DNA of 64,000 nt from Mucilaginibacter segetis (GCF_016522075.1 NZ_JAEHFW010000001.1:124001-188000); one strand, 5' to 3'. Positions 34,758-42,926 are shown, counted from the stretch's first letter. The notes: generated by a model not told the origin, from the sequence alone. Numbers and translations: made by a program.

Positions 34758-35612
34758 TTATAATTTACCTATAACAACCATTTCGTCCATAGTAGGATTT
34801 ATACTTCCACCCCTTGGTTCAAGCGTTACTGCAAAAGCCTCAGCTGAAGCTATTGGTTTCATTTCTTTAATAAGAGCTGTATCGTCTCCCGGGTTAGCCG
34901 TATCAAATACGCCTAAGTCAACAGGTTTTCCTGCTACTAATGCCCAAAGCTGATACTGATGTTGCTTGTCGTATTTCGGAAGTTTCATGCTTTTCATATC
35001 CACCATCACTTTTTTGTTTGCAGGGTTCCATGCTACAGTCATTGCTGATGAAGGTGTTTTGGGCATACCCTCCAGTTTAAGCACTTTAATGGATGGATCG
35101 CGGTACATATCCAGCTCGCGGTCCATTAAATTAACCCGGTTAGCAAACTGTTGCTTTTGTTGCAATACGGCAGTAAGCTGCGAATTTGAATCCTGTAGTT
35201 GGTTATACAGGTTCACCAGTGCAAATGTACTTACCACTAAAAGGGCTAAGCAAGCGGCAAAAGCATATTTGTAAAAATTAGTTGATTTACCTGTATGCAG
35301 TTGCGCAACATTATGATCATCATCTTCAAACTGTTCCTCGTCGGTATGTTTGCGGGGCTTTGTAAATATTGTATCATCCCCTAAGTTGATCAGTAAACTG
35401 TTTAAAACCTTATTTCGTAATGCCTCAGATGGTTCAATTGCATGCTCGGCCGCATAAAATTCCATCGAAGTTTCAATTTCAGTGATCTCCGCCATAATGG
35501 CAGGATATTCAGAAGCCATTGTCTCCACTTGCAACCTTTCTTCCGGACTTAAGTCGCCCAGAACGTAAAGTTCCAAAATCCCTGATTCAATATATGCTTT
35601 AATGTCTTCCAC
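34758..35612 (-). CDS. Anti-sigma K factor RskA-like membrane protein
   Basis: A 284-residue anti-sigma factor. The cytosolic N terminus (SGILELYVLGDLSPEERLQVETMASEYPAIMAEI) is the anti-sigma helical domain, with no zinc-binding HxxxCxxC motif. One transmembrane helix lies at about residues 115-133 (YAFAACLALLVVSTFALV), followed by a coiled stretch and the periplasmic RskA C-terminal domain (MTVAWNPANKKVMVDMKSM, HQYQLWALVAGKPVDLGVFD, AFAVTLEPRGGSINPT). It directly follows the sigma factor gene (3-base gap) and should hold that factor at the membrane until an unknown signal. Confidence 0.9.
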   Translation of the reverse strand: MEDIKAYIESGILELYVLGDLSPEERLQVETMASEYPAIMAEITEIETSMEFYAAEHAIEPSEALRNKVLNSLLINLGDDTIFTKPRKHTDEEQFEDDDHNVAQLHTGKSTNFYKYAFAACLALLVVSTFALVNLYNQLQDSNSQLTAVLQQKQQFANRVNLMDRELDMYRDPSIKVLKLEGMPKTPSSAMTVAWNPANKKVMVDMKSMKLPKYDKQHQYQLWALVAGKPVDLGVFDTANPGDDTALIKEMKPIASAEAFAVTLEPRGGSINPTMDEMVVIGKL

Positions 35613-35615
35613 TTC

Positions 35616-36167
35616 TTAATTAAAATGTTTTCTGAGTTGCTGGATGGCCATTCTTAATCTTGTTTTAATGGTACCCAGCGGTATGCCAAGTTCTTCGGCC
35701 GCTTCCACATGAGTGTAACCTTTAAAATACACAAGATCAAGTATTGATTTTTGCTCAGGTTTCAGGGTAGATACCAAATCTCTGATTCCCAGCAGCTCAG
35801 GCTTGTAAATTGTATTTCTTTGTTCGTCAATGAAAGTTACGTTATTTTCAAGCTCCTGGTTTTTGTTTTGATTCTTAAAGTCTTTTGACCGTACCTTATC
35901 AATAGCGAGGTTACGGGCAATGTTTACCATCCAGGTAAACAGGCGGCCTTTGTCGCTGCTATAACTCGAAAAAGAGTGCCATATTTTTACAAAGGTTTCC
36001 TGCAGTACATCTTCGGCTATAGCGGTATCAGTGATAATACGCGATATTACGCCGAACAATGAAGCAGAATACATGTCGTATAATGCTTCAACGGCTATCT
36101 TTTCCCGGTTTCTAAGCGAAAGAACGAGCTCTTCCTCTGTTAATGATATTTTACGTTGCTTGCTCAA
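35616..36167 (-). CDS. ECF sigma factor, SigK-like (second of three)
   Basis: A 183-residue ECF sigma factor. Region 2 is ALYDMYSASLFGVISRIITDTAIAEDVLQETFVKIWHSFSSYSSDKGRLFTWMVNIARNLAIDKVRSKDF; region 4 is LKPEQKSILDLVYFKGYTHVEAAEELGIPLGTIKTRLRMAIQQLRK. The start is a TTG, since no ATG or GTG lies between the in-frame upstream stop and this codon. It pairs with the RskA-like gene 3 bases downstream. lipA is 26 bases upstream on the same strand, so read-through from lipA is possible. Confidence 0.92.
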   Translation of the reverse strand: MSKQRKISLTEEELVLSLRNREKIAVEALYDMYSASLFGVISRIITDTAIAEDVLQETFVKIWHSFSSYSSDKGRLFTWMVNIARNLAIDKVRSKDFKNQNKNQELENNVTFIDEQRNTIYKPELLGIRDLVSTLKPEQKSILDLVYFKGYTHVEAAEELGIPLGTIKTRLRMAIQQLRKHFN

Positions 36168-36193
36168 GTTGCCGTCAATATAGAAAGGAATAA

Positions 36194-37072
36194 TTACATT
36201 TCAAATAAGTGTTTCTCAGCATGGTAAGACGAACGTACAAGCGGGCCGCTTTCAACATATTTAAAACCTTTATTTAAGCCCCATTCTTTATAGGCGCTAA
36301 ACTGATCAGGATGGATCCAGTCGATAACCGGATGATGATTCCGAGTAGGCTGTAAATACTGCCCGAGTGTTAAAATATGCACCCCTGCTTCCAGTAGATC
36401 ATCCATAGCTTGCAACACGTCTTCTTCCTTTTCGCCCAGGCCCAGCATAATGCCTGACTTTGTGCGAACGCCCGCCTGCGATATTCGTTTCAGGCATTCC
36501 AAACTACGGTCGTACTTGGCCTGTATACGTACCTCGCGGGTTAAACGGCGCACGGTTTCCAGGTTATGTGATACCACCTCCGGTTTTACGGCTAACACGC
36601 GGTCAAGGTTGTCCCAAATTCCGCGAAAATCGGGCAACAGGGTTTCTAAGGTAGTTTGAGGACTTTCTCTCCTAATAGCGTTTATGGTTTCCGCCCATAT
36701 AATAGAGCCGCCATCTTTGAGGTCGTCACGGTCTACAGATGTAATTACACAATGTTTTACCTGCATTAGCTTTACAGAATTAGCTACCCGGTTAGGCTCA
36801 TCCATATCAACCGCCAGCGGACGTCCTGTTGCTACCGCACAAAACGAGCACGAGCGCGTGCAAATATTACCTAATATCATAAAAGTAGCTGTACCGGCAC
36901 CCCAGCATTCGCCCATATTAGGACAATTACCGCTCTCACAAATGGTATGTAATTTATGGGTATCTACTAATCCGCGTACGTGAGCGTACTCTTTCCCCAC
37001 CGGAAGCCTAACCCTAAGCCAATCCGGCTTGCGTTGCGGCTGGTTAGCAGGCACTACAGGCAAATCAATCAT
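36194..37072 (-). CDS. lipA: Lipoyl synthase
   Basis: A 292-residue radical-SAM enzyme that inserts two sulphurs into octanoyl groups on E2 and H proteins. The auxiliary cluster ligands are Cys45, Cys50 and Cys56 ([13 protein letters not shown]); the radical-SAM cluster ligands are Cys71, Cys75 and Cys78 (CTRSCSFC). The C-terminal [13 protein letters not shown] carries the conserved serine of the RSSY motif. Length is normal. The -7 box on the minus strand (37078-37085) is only a few bases before the ATG, pointing to an extremely short leader. Confidence 0.97.
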   Translation of the reverse strand: MIDLPVVPANQPQRKPDWLRVRLPVGKEYAHVRGLVDTHKLHTICESGNCPNMGECWGAGTATFMILGNICTRSCSFCAVATGRPLAVDMDEPNRVANSVKLMQVKHCVITSVDRDDLKDGGSIIWAETINAIRRESPQTTLETLLPDFRGIWDNLDRVLAVKPEVVSHNLETVRRLTREVRIQAKYDRSLECLKRISQAGVRTKSGIMLGLGEKEEDVLQAMDDLLEAGVHILTLGQYLQPTRNHHPVIDWIHPDQFSAYKEWGLNKGFKYVESGPLVRSSYHAEKHLFEM

Positions 37073-37077
37073 AGGTA

Positions 37078-37085
37078 CAAAATTA
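37078..37085 (-). promoter_or_regulatory. Promoter of lipA with almost no leader
   Basis: TAATTTTG on the minus strand is an exact -7 element and ends 5 bases before the lipA ATG. Transcription would start at or next to the start codon. Confidence 0.55.
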
Positions 37086-37165
37086 GTTAAAAATGTTATA
37101 AAAGCGTTAACCCATAAAATGCTTACAGTTAGTTGACCAACTAAGCCTTGTTACTAATGTTAAAC

Positions 37166-37197
37166 TTTGCAATGTTAAAATGTTAAGCATATTTTTG
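37166..37197 (+). promoter_or_regulatory. Promoter of the OsmC-family gene
   Basis: TTTG (37166-37169), 20 bases, then TATTTTTG (37190-37197), a full match to the Bacteroidetes promoter, 17 bases before the start codon. Confidence 0.8.
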
Positions 37198-37214
37198 TTC
37201 AAAAACTAATAACT

Positions 37215-37616
37215 ATGGCAACTGTAGAAACAAAATATTTAGGTGGATTAAGAACCGAAGCTACTCATGTACAATCTGGGACTAAAATAATTACCGATGC
37301 CCCGGTTGATAATCATGGAAAAGGTGAAGCTTTTTCGCCTACGGATATGATGTCAGCATCATTAGCAAGCTGCATGTTAACCATTATGGGAATTGCCGCT
37401 AATTCGCATGGCATTGATATGGATAACACCGAATGTTCTGTTACTAAAATTATGGCTGCTGATCCCCGCCGTGTGGCCGAAATTGTGGTGAACTTCCGTT
37501 TCCCTAAAACTTATACAGATAAAGAAAAGAAAATATTAGAACGCGCCGCGTTAACCTGCCCTGTACATCTAAGCCTTAACAGCGACCTTAAAAAAACTGT
37601 CGATTTTGGCTGGTAG
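37215..37616 (+). CDS. OsmC/Ohr-family protein
   Basis: A 133-residue thiol protein of the OsmC family, whose members reduce organic hydroperoxides in the cytosol. The two family cysteines are Cys53 in ASLASCMLTIMG and Cys115 in LTCPVHLSL. The segment GKGEAFSPTDMMSASLASC is characteristic. It most resembles the YhfA-like subgroup whose substrate is not well defined. It is a single-gene unit with a strong promoter and a strong terminator. Confidence 0.9.
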   Translation: MATVETKYLGGLRTEATHVQSGTKIITDAPVDNHGKGEAFSPTDMMSASLASCMLTIMGIAANSHGIDMDNTECSVTKIMAADPRRVAEIVVNFRFPKTYTDKEKKILERAALTCPVHLSLNSDLKKTVDFGW

Positions 37617-37629
37617 TAAAAAGCTGAAT

Positions 37630-37666
37630 AAAAGTGCGCACATGTGTTTTACTTGTGCGCACTTTT
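37630..37666. terminator. Bidirectional terminator between the OsmC and ytxJ genes
   Basis: AAAAGTGCGCACA pairs perfectly with TGTGCGCACTTTT over an 11-base loop. It serves both convergent genes. Confidence 0.88.
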
Positions 37667-37683
37667 ATATACTATATAATGTT

Positions 37684-38013
37684 TTAAGCGATTACGCTTA
37701 AGGTTTCGTCAACAGAGATGCCACCGTGCGATTGGTCAAGTATGCATTCGCCGTCCTTTATAAGCAGCAATTGGGGCGATTCATGATAAACGTCAAATAT
37801 GGTAGCTGCCATATTTGATATTTCCCGGTGCTTTATAAGATCTAAAAAATAAAGCGGCATATCATCCGGAAGATTTTCCCAATCGAGTTCAAATCGCCTT
37901 TTAGCCATCATGCTGATAGAGCAGCGTGTGCTGTGTTTAAAAATAAGACTGTAGCCTTTTTGTTCTTTAATAGCTTCAAGCTGCGCAGTTGTTTCCAGCG
38001 GTTTCCATTCCAT
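37684..38013 (-). CDS. ytxJ: Monothiol bacilliredoxin YtxJ
   Basis: A 109-residue thioredoxin-fold protein with one active cysteine, Cys31 in FKHSTRCSIS, where the usual second cysteine is replaced, and VYHESPQLLLIKDG as the cis-proline segment. YtxJ proteins remove bacillithiol from mixed disulphides. Many Bacteroidota make bacillithiol, so this agrees with the host assignment. The -7 element (38018-38025, minus) ends 4 bases from the ATG, so the transcript may be leaderless. Convergent with the OsmC gene, another thiol stress protein. Confidence 0.88.
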   Translation of the reverse strand: MEWKPLETTAQLEAIKEQKGYSLIFKHSTRCSISMMAKRRFELDWENLPDDMPLYFLDLIKHREISNMAATIFDVYHESPQLLLIKDGECILDQSHGGISVDETLSVIA

Positions 38014-38017
38014 AAAA

Positions 38018-38025
38018 CAAAGGTA
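38018..38025 (-). promoter_or_regulatory. Promoter of ytxJ with almost no leader
   Basis: TACCTTTG on the minus strand is an exact -7 element ending 4 bases before the ATG at 38013. No -33 box is obvious. Confidence 0.55.
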
Positions 38026-38108
38026 AGAGTATGCCCGTACTTAAAAGTAAATACATTGTAAAACCAGATTAGGTTTTAGGCTAAGCATAAAAAAATGACA
38101 TTAAATTG

Positions 38109-38219
38109 TTAGCGGCTACGCGGATAAGATCCGTAAGCAGGGCAAAGCTTGTTAGAGCATGATGAAATACTCGTTGCCAGCGCCAATGCCAAAACAACTG
38201 CATAAAATACTTTTTTCAT
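38109..38219 (-). CDS. Tiny lipoprotein of 36 residues
   Basis: The ATG at 38219 opens a 36-residue frame with a classic lipoprotein signal (MKKVFYAVVLALALATSISSC; lipobox ISSC at Cys21). The predicted mature part is only CSNKLCPAYGSYPRSR, with a second cysteine in LCPAY. The basic start, hydrophobic core, lipobox and ordinary codon use argue that it is translated. Very short lipoproteins with a CPAY-like motif do occur in Bacteroidota as far as I recall, but no function is known to me. It lies between ytxJ and ribH, all on the minus strand. Confidence 0.7.
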   Translation of the reverse strand: MKKVFYAVVLALALATSISSCSNKLCPAYGSYPRSR

Positions 38220-38261
38220 TTTTTGTTGTGAGTACATACAATTTATACGCTCAATAATAAT

Positions 38262-38750
38262 TTATTGTTTCAGCAAATTCACCATTTTAACTGCTGTAAC
38301 AGCTGCTTCATCGCCTTTATTACCATGCCTGCCGCCGGCTCTGTCAATCGCCTGCTGCTGATTGTCAGTAGTTAACACGCCAAATATAACAGGTTTTGAA
38401 TGTTTTATTGCAACATTACTAATACCATTTGCCACTGCATTACAAATAAAATCAAAATGTCTTGTTTCTCCCTGTATTACACATCCCAGGCATATAATTG
38501 CATCAAGTTTCATATTTTTCAGCAACAACTCTGCACCGCTTGTGAGTTCAAAACTACCGGGTACTACATAAGTATGAATATCACCTGCATGAGCGCCGTA
38601 TTTTATTAAGCTGCTGTAAGCGGCCTTATATAAGGCATTAGTAATTTCGGCGTTCCATTCAGCAACCACTATACCAAAGCTATATCCAGCGGCTGATGGT
38701 ATTTCGGTGGCGGATGAAAAATCAGATAAGTTTTTTAATTGCGTTGCCAT
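38262..38750 (-). CDS. ribH: 6,7-dimethyl-8-ribityllumazine synthase
   Basis: A 162-residue enzyme of riboflavin synthesis that joins the pyrimidinedione and dihydroxybutanone phosphate; members assemble as pentamers or 60-mers. Motifs: GIVVAEWNAEIT, VPGSFELTSGAELL, CLGCVIQGETRHFDFICNAVANGI (catalytic His in RHFD) and VIFGVLTTDNQQQAIDRAGG. Length is standard. Other rib genes are absent from the window. It follows the TPR gene with a terminator between, so it has its own transcript. Confidence 0.96.
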   Translation of the reverse strand: MATQLKNLSDFSSATEIPSAAGYSFGIVVAEWNAEITNALYKAAYSSLIKYGAHAGDIHTYVVPGSFELTSGAELLLKNMKLDAIICLGCVIQGETRHFDFICNAVANGISNVAIKHSKPVIFGVLTTDNQQQAIDRAGGRHGNKGDEAAVTAVKMVNLLKQ

Positions 38751-38787
38751 AGTATTACGAGTAAATATATAAATTGTATTAAATAAA

Positions 38788-38812
38788 AATGCCTGCTTTA
38801 AAGGCAGGCATT
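38788..38812 (-). terminator. Terminator of the TPR gene upstream of ribH
   Basis: AATGCCTGC and GCAGGCATT form a perfect 9-bp stem with a 7-base loop; on the minus strand a T-rich tract follows. Confidence 0.85.
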
Positions 38813-38836
38813 AAAAATATTTTTCAGGAAAAAAAT

Positions 38837-39514
38837 TTATGATTTCGCTTCGCTGCGAGCTATATATTCTTCAATATTTTGAGCTTCTGCGCTTTGCGGA
38901 TAATCTGTTTTTATTTTTTTATAGGTTTCAGCGGCATCTTTATTGTCGTTTTTAGCCTCGTAAACCAGCCCTAATTTCTTTAAATATAAAGGTGAAAGGA
39001 ATTTGTTATTAGCCTTATCTATTGCTTTTTTGAAATAAGTTTCCGCTTTATCGTAATCTTTCAGTTCAACATACGCATCGCCGGCACAACCAAAAGCTTC
39101 CGCAGCAACCATTGCATCATCGCCACGATAATTATTTAAATTATCAATGGCTTTACGGTATTCACCTTTATTTAAATAAGCCGTGCCTAAATAAAAATAA
39201 GCCAGATTAGCTACTTTGGTATTACTGTATTCGCTTATTATCTTTTCGAAACCCGGATAGCCGGCATCTCCTTTTATTGCCTTATCCCAGTCTTTTTGTT
39301 CCCAAAAATTTTGTGCCACATACATCTGATTGGCAGCGGTAACTTCGCGCGGGGCCAGGTACAATTTTAAATAAGCAATATAAATTATTACCATTAAAAC
39401 TATGGCGCCTGCTATGAACAATAAGCTTTTTTGATTTTCCTGAACAAAACTACCGCTCTTTTCAAAACTTTTATTCTCTGCTTTAGTTTTTGTTTTTACC
39501 TCGGTTACTGCCAT
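38837..39514 (-). CDS. Membrane-anchored tetratricopeptide protein
   Basis: A 225-residue protein with a cytosolic N terminus, one transmembrane helix (about residues 31-50, LLFIAGAIVLMVIIYIAYL) and TPR-type repeats: NLAYFYLGTAYLNKGEYRKAIDNL, AEAFGCAGDAYVELKDYDKAETYFKKAI and LYLKKLGLVYEAKNDNKDAAETYKKI. The architecture is that of YfgM/ancillary SecYEG-type proteins widespread in Bacteroidota, so a periplasmic chaperone or quality-control role is possible. It has a full promoter and its own terminator. Confidence 0.82.
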   Translation of the reverse strand: MAVTEVKTKTKAENKSFEKSGSFVQENQKSLLFIAGAIVLMVIIYIAYLKLYLAPREVTAANQMYVAQNFWEQKDWDKAIKGDAGYPGFEKIISEYSNTKVANLAYFYLGTAYLNKGEYRKAIDNLNNYRGDDAMVAAEAFGCAGDAYVELKDYDKAETYFKKAIDKANNKFLSPLYLKKLGLVYEAKNDNKDAAETYKKIKTDYPQSAEAQNIEEYIARSEAKS

Positions 39515-39536
39515 TTGTAATTTAAAATTAAGTTTG

Positions 39537-39567
39537 CAAAAATACGGTTTTCAAAACTTTTAACAAA
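39537..39567 (-). promoter_or_regulatory. Promoter of the TPR gene
   Basis: On the minus strand TTTG (39567-39564), exactly 19 bases, then TATTTTTG (39544-39537), 22 bases before the start codon. Confidence 0.82.
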
Positions 39568-39637
39568 TTAAATATTTAGCCTTTATTTTACCTGTTGGCG
39601 AATATGTTATTTGACCATTCATTCCGCCTAAAAAAGT

Positions 39638-39645
39638 TAAATTTG
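39638..39645 (+). promoter_or_regulatory. Probable -7 element of recF
   Basis: TAAATTTG fits TAnnTTTG, 11 bases before the recF ATG; a TTTG lies 24 bases upstream, a little further than usual. Confidence 0.55.
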
Positions 39646-39656
39646 TATTTCCGTTT

Positions 39657-40757
39657 ATGTATTTACAGCAAATATCTTTTATCAATTTTAAAAATTATGC
39701 CGAGGCTGAAATAGGCCTTAGTAAAGGTGTAAATGCCTTTGTAGGCAACAATGGTGCTGGTAAAACCAATTTGCTGGATGCAATACATTATCTTTCTCTG
39801 TGTAAAAGCTATTTCAACCCGATTGATAGTCAGCAGATAATGCAGGGTGCCGATTTTTTTATGATAAACGGAGTTTTTGACAAACAGGGAAAGAAGGAGG
39901 TGATAGCATGCGGAGTAAAGCGAAATCAGAAAAAGCAATTCAAGCGTAATAAAAAGGATTACCAGCGCCTGGCCGATCATATTGGCTTGTTGCCTCTGGT
40001 TATGATATCGCCATATGATATCAGTATTATTATTGAAGGTAGTGAAGAGCGACGTAAATTTGTTGATAATGTAATATCGCAAACAGATGGTAGCTACCTG
40101 GATGAATTGATTACTTATAATAAATTTTTGGCCAACCGTAATTCATTGTTAAAGCAAATTGCTGATACGGGAAGGTACGATGCCGATCTGCTGGCGGTTA
40201 TTGATGAGCAACTTTGCATTTCGGGCACGCGTATATTTAATAAAAGGCGGGCTTTTATGCAGAAGTTTACCGAAATATTTAACCGCCTGTATACATTTTT
40301 ATGCAACGATGCAGAACAGGTGGAATTAGTATATGAGTCAAATTTATTGCATGACGCGCTTGATATTTTGTTAAAAAGGAATATTGATAAAGACCGGGCT
40401 TTGCAGCGTACCACGGCCGGTATACATAAAGATGATCTGCAATTTAACATACACCAGATGCCTATGAAAAAATTCGGTTCGCAGGGGCAGCAAAAGTCAT
40501 TTCTTATAGCTTTAAAACTGGCTCAATATACTTTTTTAATGCACACTAAGGGGTTTAAGCCCTTACTGCTGTTAGATGATATTTTTGATAAATTGGATGA
40601 TGACCGGGTTACTAAATTGATGCAAATGGTATCGAACAATGACTTTGGGCAGGTTTTTATAACTGATACCAGTATTAGCCGGGTAAAAAATATTTTTGAT
40701 GCTATTAATATTCAAATAAAATTATTTACCGTATCCGAAGGAAATATTTATGCGTAA
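39657..40757 (+). CDS. recF: DNA replication and repair protein RecF
   Basis: A 366-residue SMC-like ATPase that loads RecA at single-stranded gaps with RecO and RecR. It begins MYLQQISFINFKNYAEAEI, carries Walker A GNNGAGKTNLLDAIHYLSLCKSY, signature GSQGQQKSFLIALKLAQY and Walker B PLLLLDDIFDKLDDDRV, and ends with the D-loop/His-switch region (FGQVFITDTSISR). Length is typical. The stop overlaps the start of the DUF721 gene by 8 bases, a coupling seen in many Bacteroidota. Confidence 0.97.
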   Translation: MYLQQISFINFKNYAEAEIGLSKGVNAFVGNNGAGKTNLLDAIHYLSLCKSYFNPIDSQQIMQGADFFMINGVFDKQGKKEVIACGVKRNQKKQFKRNKKDYQRLADHIGLLPLVMISPYDISIIIEGSEERRKFVDNVISQTDGSYLDELITYNKFLANRNSLLKQIADTGRYDADLLAVIDEQLCISGTRIFNKRRAFMQKFTEIFNRLYTFLCNDAEQVELVYESNLLHDALDILLKRNIDKDRALQRTTAGIHKDDLQFNIHQMPMKKFGSQGQQKSFLIALKLAQYTFLMHTKGFKPLLLLDDIFDKLDDDRVTKLMQMVSNNDFGQVFITDTSISRVKNIFDAINIQIKLFTVSEGNIYA

Positions 40758-41040
40758 AGCGAACGATAAGTCGATAAAGGATGCTATAGAGCAAATGCTG
40801 AACGTTTACAAAATAAAACGCAGATTTGACGAAACAGCAGTTATTGCTACATGGCCGCAATTAGTAGGTAAATCGGTAGCTAACCGAACAAAGGAATTAT
40901 TTATACGCGATAAAAAACTGTTCCTAAGGGTGGAATCGTCAGTTATAAAAAATGAGCTGATGATGATACGCAGCCAGATTATAGATAAAATTAATGAAGA
41001 AGCAAAAATGGTGTTGATAGAGGAGATTATCTTCCTCTAA
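40750..41040 (+). CDS. DUF721 protein, DciA-like
   Basis: A 96-residue basic protein of the DUF721 family (IKDAIEQMLNVYKIKRRFDETAVIATWPQLVGKSVANRTKELFIRDKKLFLRVESSVIKNELMMIRSQIIDKIN). DciA, the ancestral loader of the replicative helicase DnaB, belongs to this family and shares the WPQLVGKSVA-type KH-like core. Overlap with recF supports a replication role. It is much shorter than proteobacterial DciA and lacks its C-terminal extension, so function as a loader is inferred. Confidence 0.8.
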   Translation: MRKANDKSIKDAIEQMLNVYKIKRRFDETAVIATWPQLVGKSVANRTKELFIRDKKLFLRVESSVIKNELMMIRSQIIDKINEEAKMVLIEEIIFL

Positions 41041-41230
41041 GGAAATGCATACGGCCCCTGCTACCCTGACGAAAAGTATCGTCCATTATTTCTGAAAAGG
41101 CAAAAAGGAATATTCCCGGAAAAATAAATGCAAACTGTGCTTCGGGGTGTAACCTGAAAATATTTAACGAGGATAAAATTATCGTCACTATTATGATGGA
41201 GTAGAGTACATATTTAAAAAGTGACTTCAT
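41027..41230 (-). CDS. Possible small two-helix membrane protein
   Basis: From the ATG at 41230 a 67-residue protein is predicted with two hydrophobic segments (YVLYSIIIVTIILSSLNIF and FAFIFPGIFLFAFSEIM) and a basic tail (RQGSRGRMHFLRGR), the tail fitting the positive-inside rule. Its 3' end overlaps the DUF721 gene by 14 bases in the opposite direction. A longer frame upstream exists but has no membrane logic. No family is recognised, and a chance frame cannot be ruled out. Confidence 0.45.
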   Translation of the reverse strand: MKSLFKYVLYSIIIVTIILSSLNIFRLHPEAQFAFIFPGIFLFAFSEIMDDTFRQGSRGRMHFLRGR

Positions 41231-41307
41231 TGGTAAGCTATTTCGTGATATATAAAGGCCTGAGCGTAAATATATAAACAAAAAAGTTTTAAACAAAAAA
41301 AAATATA

Positions 41308-41344
41308 AAAAAAGAGCGGTTGATAGTCAACTGCTCCTTTTTAT
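41308..41344. terminator. Bidirectional terminator downstream of ndk
   Basis: GAGCGGTTGA and TCAACTGCTC pair over 10 positions (one G-U) around TAG. On the minus strand, after the ndk stop, seven Ts follow; on the plus strand a T-rich run also follows. Confidence 0.85.
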
Positions 41345-41357
41345 ATCGCTATTATTT

Positions 41358-41777
41358 TTAAAATTTTTCGAATGCAGAGAAGAAGAAATTTCCTTCGATT
41401 TCGGCATTCTCATCAGAATCAGAACCGTGTACTGCGTTGGCATCAATTGATTTAGCGAACAAATTTCTAATGGTGCCTTTTTCAGCTTTTGAAGGATCGG
41501 TTGCACCAATCAGGGTACGGAAATCAGCCACGGCGTTATCCTTTTCAAGTATTGCCGCTACTATTGGGCCTGATGACATAAATTTAACCAGGTTGGGATA
41601 AAAAGGTCTCTCTTTATGTACCTCGTAAAATTCTCCGGCCTTATCTGTAGTTAATAAGGTGTATTTAAGCGCAATAATTTTAAATCCGGCTTTAGTTATA
41701 TGGTCTAAAATGGCGCCAATATGCCCGTTTGCTACAGCATCGGGCTTTATCATGGTAAACGTTCTGTTGGTTTTCAT
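41358..41777 (-). CDS. ndk: Nucleoside diphosphate kinase
   Basis: A 139-residue kinase that balances NTP pools by phosphotransfer through His117 in [12 protein letters not shown]. Other hallmarks are [29 protein letters not shown] and [19 protein letters not shown] start it at MKTNRTF (41777) as in Bacteroidota relatives; the frame extends 8 codons further to a weak alternative. Its promoter is the -7 box at 41809-41816. Confidence 0.97.
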   Translation of the reverse strand: MKTNRTFTMIKPDAVANGHIGAILDHITKAGFKIIALKYTLLTTDKAGEFYEVHKERPFYPNLVKFMSSGPIVAAILEKDNAVADFRTLIGATDPSKAEKGTIRNLFAKSIDANAVHGSDSDENAEIEGNFFFSAFEKF

Positions 41778-41808
41778 ATGTTGTTTTTTTGATTGCTGCA
41801 ATTTGCCG

Positions 41809-41816
41809 CAAAAATA
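41809..41816 (-). promoter_or_regulatory. Probable -7 element of ndk
   Basis: TATTTTTG on the minus strand, about 31 bases before the ndk ATG at 41777. Confidence 0.5.
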
Positions 41817-41861
41817 GTTTTTTACAACTGAAACCTAAAGCGTTTACCGTGAAATAACCTG

Positions 41862-41890
41862 TTTGTATTTAATTAATTTATTTAGCTTTG
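41862..41890 (+). promoter_or_regulatory. Promoter of the nrnA-fkbp operon
   Basis: TTTG (41862-41865), 17 bases, then TAGCTTTG (41883-41890), 18 bases before the nrnA ATG. Confidence 0.7.
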
Positions 41891-41908
41891 CAACTCTTTT
41901 AAAAATTG

Positions 41909-42919
41909 ATGTTGGATTTAGCTTCGCTTACTGAACTTTTAGCTCAGCCACAAAAAATAATTATTACTACCCATCATAAACCTGATGGTGATGCTATGGG
42001 CTCGTCCTTAGGATTGTATAATTATTTAATACAACAAGGGCATCATGCAAAAGTTATCACACCTACTGATTATCCTGAATTTTTGAGCTGGATGCCCGGG
42101 AATGAAGAAGTTATTATTTATACAGAAAACGTTGAGCAAAGCGAATTATTGATCGCCGCTGCTGATCTAATATTTTGTGTTGATTTTAATAGTCTTAGCC
42201 GTATTAATGAAGTAGGCGAGCTGGTAGGCAAAAGTGAAGCTTACAAGGTGATGATAGATCATCATCTGGAACCTGAAGATTTTGATGACTACCGGCATTG
42301 GAATATAAATGCATGCGCAGCTGCCCAGTTGGTGTACGATTTTATAGTAAACGAACTGAAACAGCCTGAATTGATTAATAAGGATGTTGCTACCTGCCTG
42401 TATACGGGTATTATGACGGATTCGGCATCATTCAGGCTGCCAAATACTACATCAGAGGTACACCGCATAGTAGCTGATTTAATTGATGCAGGAGCTGTAA
42501 ACTGGCGTATACATGAATTGGTATACAACAGCGCTTCAGAAAATCGTTTGCGCTTTTTAGGGCATTGTCTAAGCAACTGTTTAGAAGTGTTACCAGAGTT
42601 TAATACAGCTATTATTTCCGTTACAAAAGCCGATTTGGATAAATATGACGTTAATACCGGAGATACAGAAGGAATTGTTAACTATGCGCTATCAATAGCA
42701 AGTATACGTTTAGCTGCCTTTATAGTGGAACGGAATGATAAGGTTAAACTTTCTTTACGTTCAAAAGGAGAGTTTCCGGCAAATGAGATATGTAAAAAAT
42801 ACTTTAATGGCGGCGGGCACCGTAATGCCGCCGGCGGCGCTTCAACAGATTCGCTGCAAGGTGTTGTTAGTAAACTAAAATTAATTTTACCCGAATACAA
42901 AAAACTTTTAATACAGTAA
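41909..42919 (+). CDS. nrnA: DHH/DHHA1 phosphoesterase, NrnA-like oligoribonuclease / pAp phosphatase
   Basis: A 336-residue cytosolic nuclease that degrades nano-RNA and 3'-phosphoadenosine 5'-phosphate. The metal motifs are HHKPDGDAMGSS, FCVDFNSL, the DHH in MIDHHLEP and the TGIMTDSASFR segment; the DHHA1 domain ends with FNGGGHRNAAGG. The ATG at 41909 is preferred over the TTG just before it. It is followed by the FKBP gene after 7 bases. Confidence 0.92.
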   Translation: MLDLASLTELLAQPQKIIITTHHKPDGDAMGSSLGLYNYLIQQGHHAKVITPTDYPEFLSWMPGNEEVIIYTENVEQSELLIAAADLIFCVDFNSLSRINEVGELVGKSEAYKVMIDHHLEPEDFDDYRHWNINACAAAQLVYDFIVNELKQPELINKDVATCLYTGIMTDSASFRLPNTTSEVHRIVADLIDAGAVNWRIHELVYNSASENRLRFLGHCLSNCLEVLPEFNTAIISVTKADLDKYDVNTGDTEGIVNYALSIASIRLAAFIVERNDKVKLSLRSKGEFPANEICKKYFNGGGHRNAAGGASTDSLQGVVSKLKLILPEYKKLLIQ

Positions 42920-42926
42920 ATAAAAA

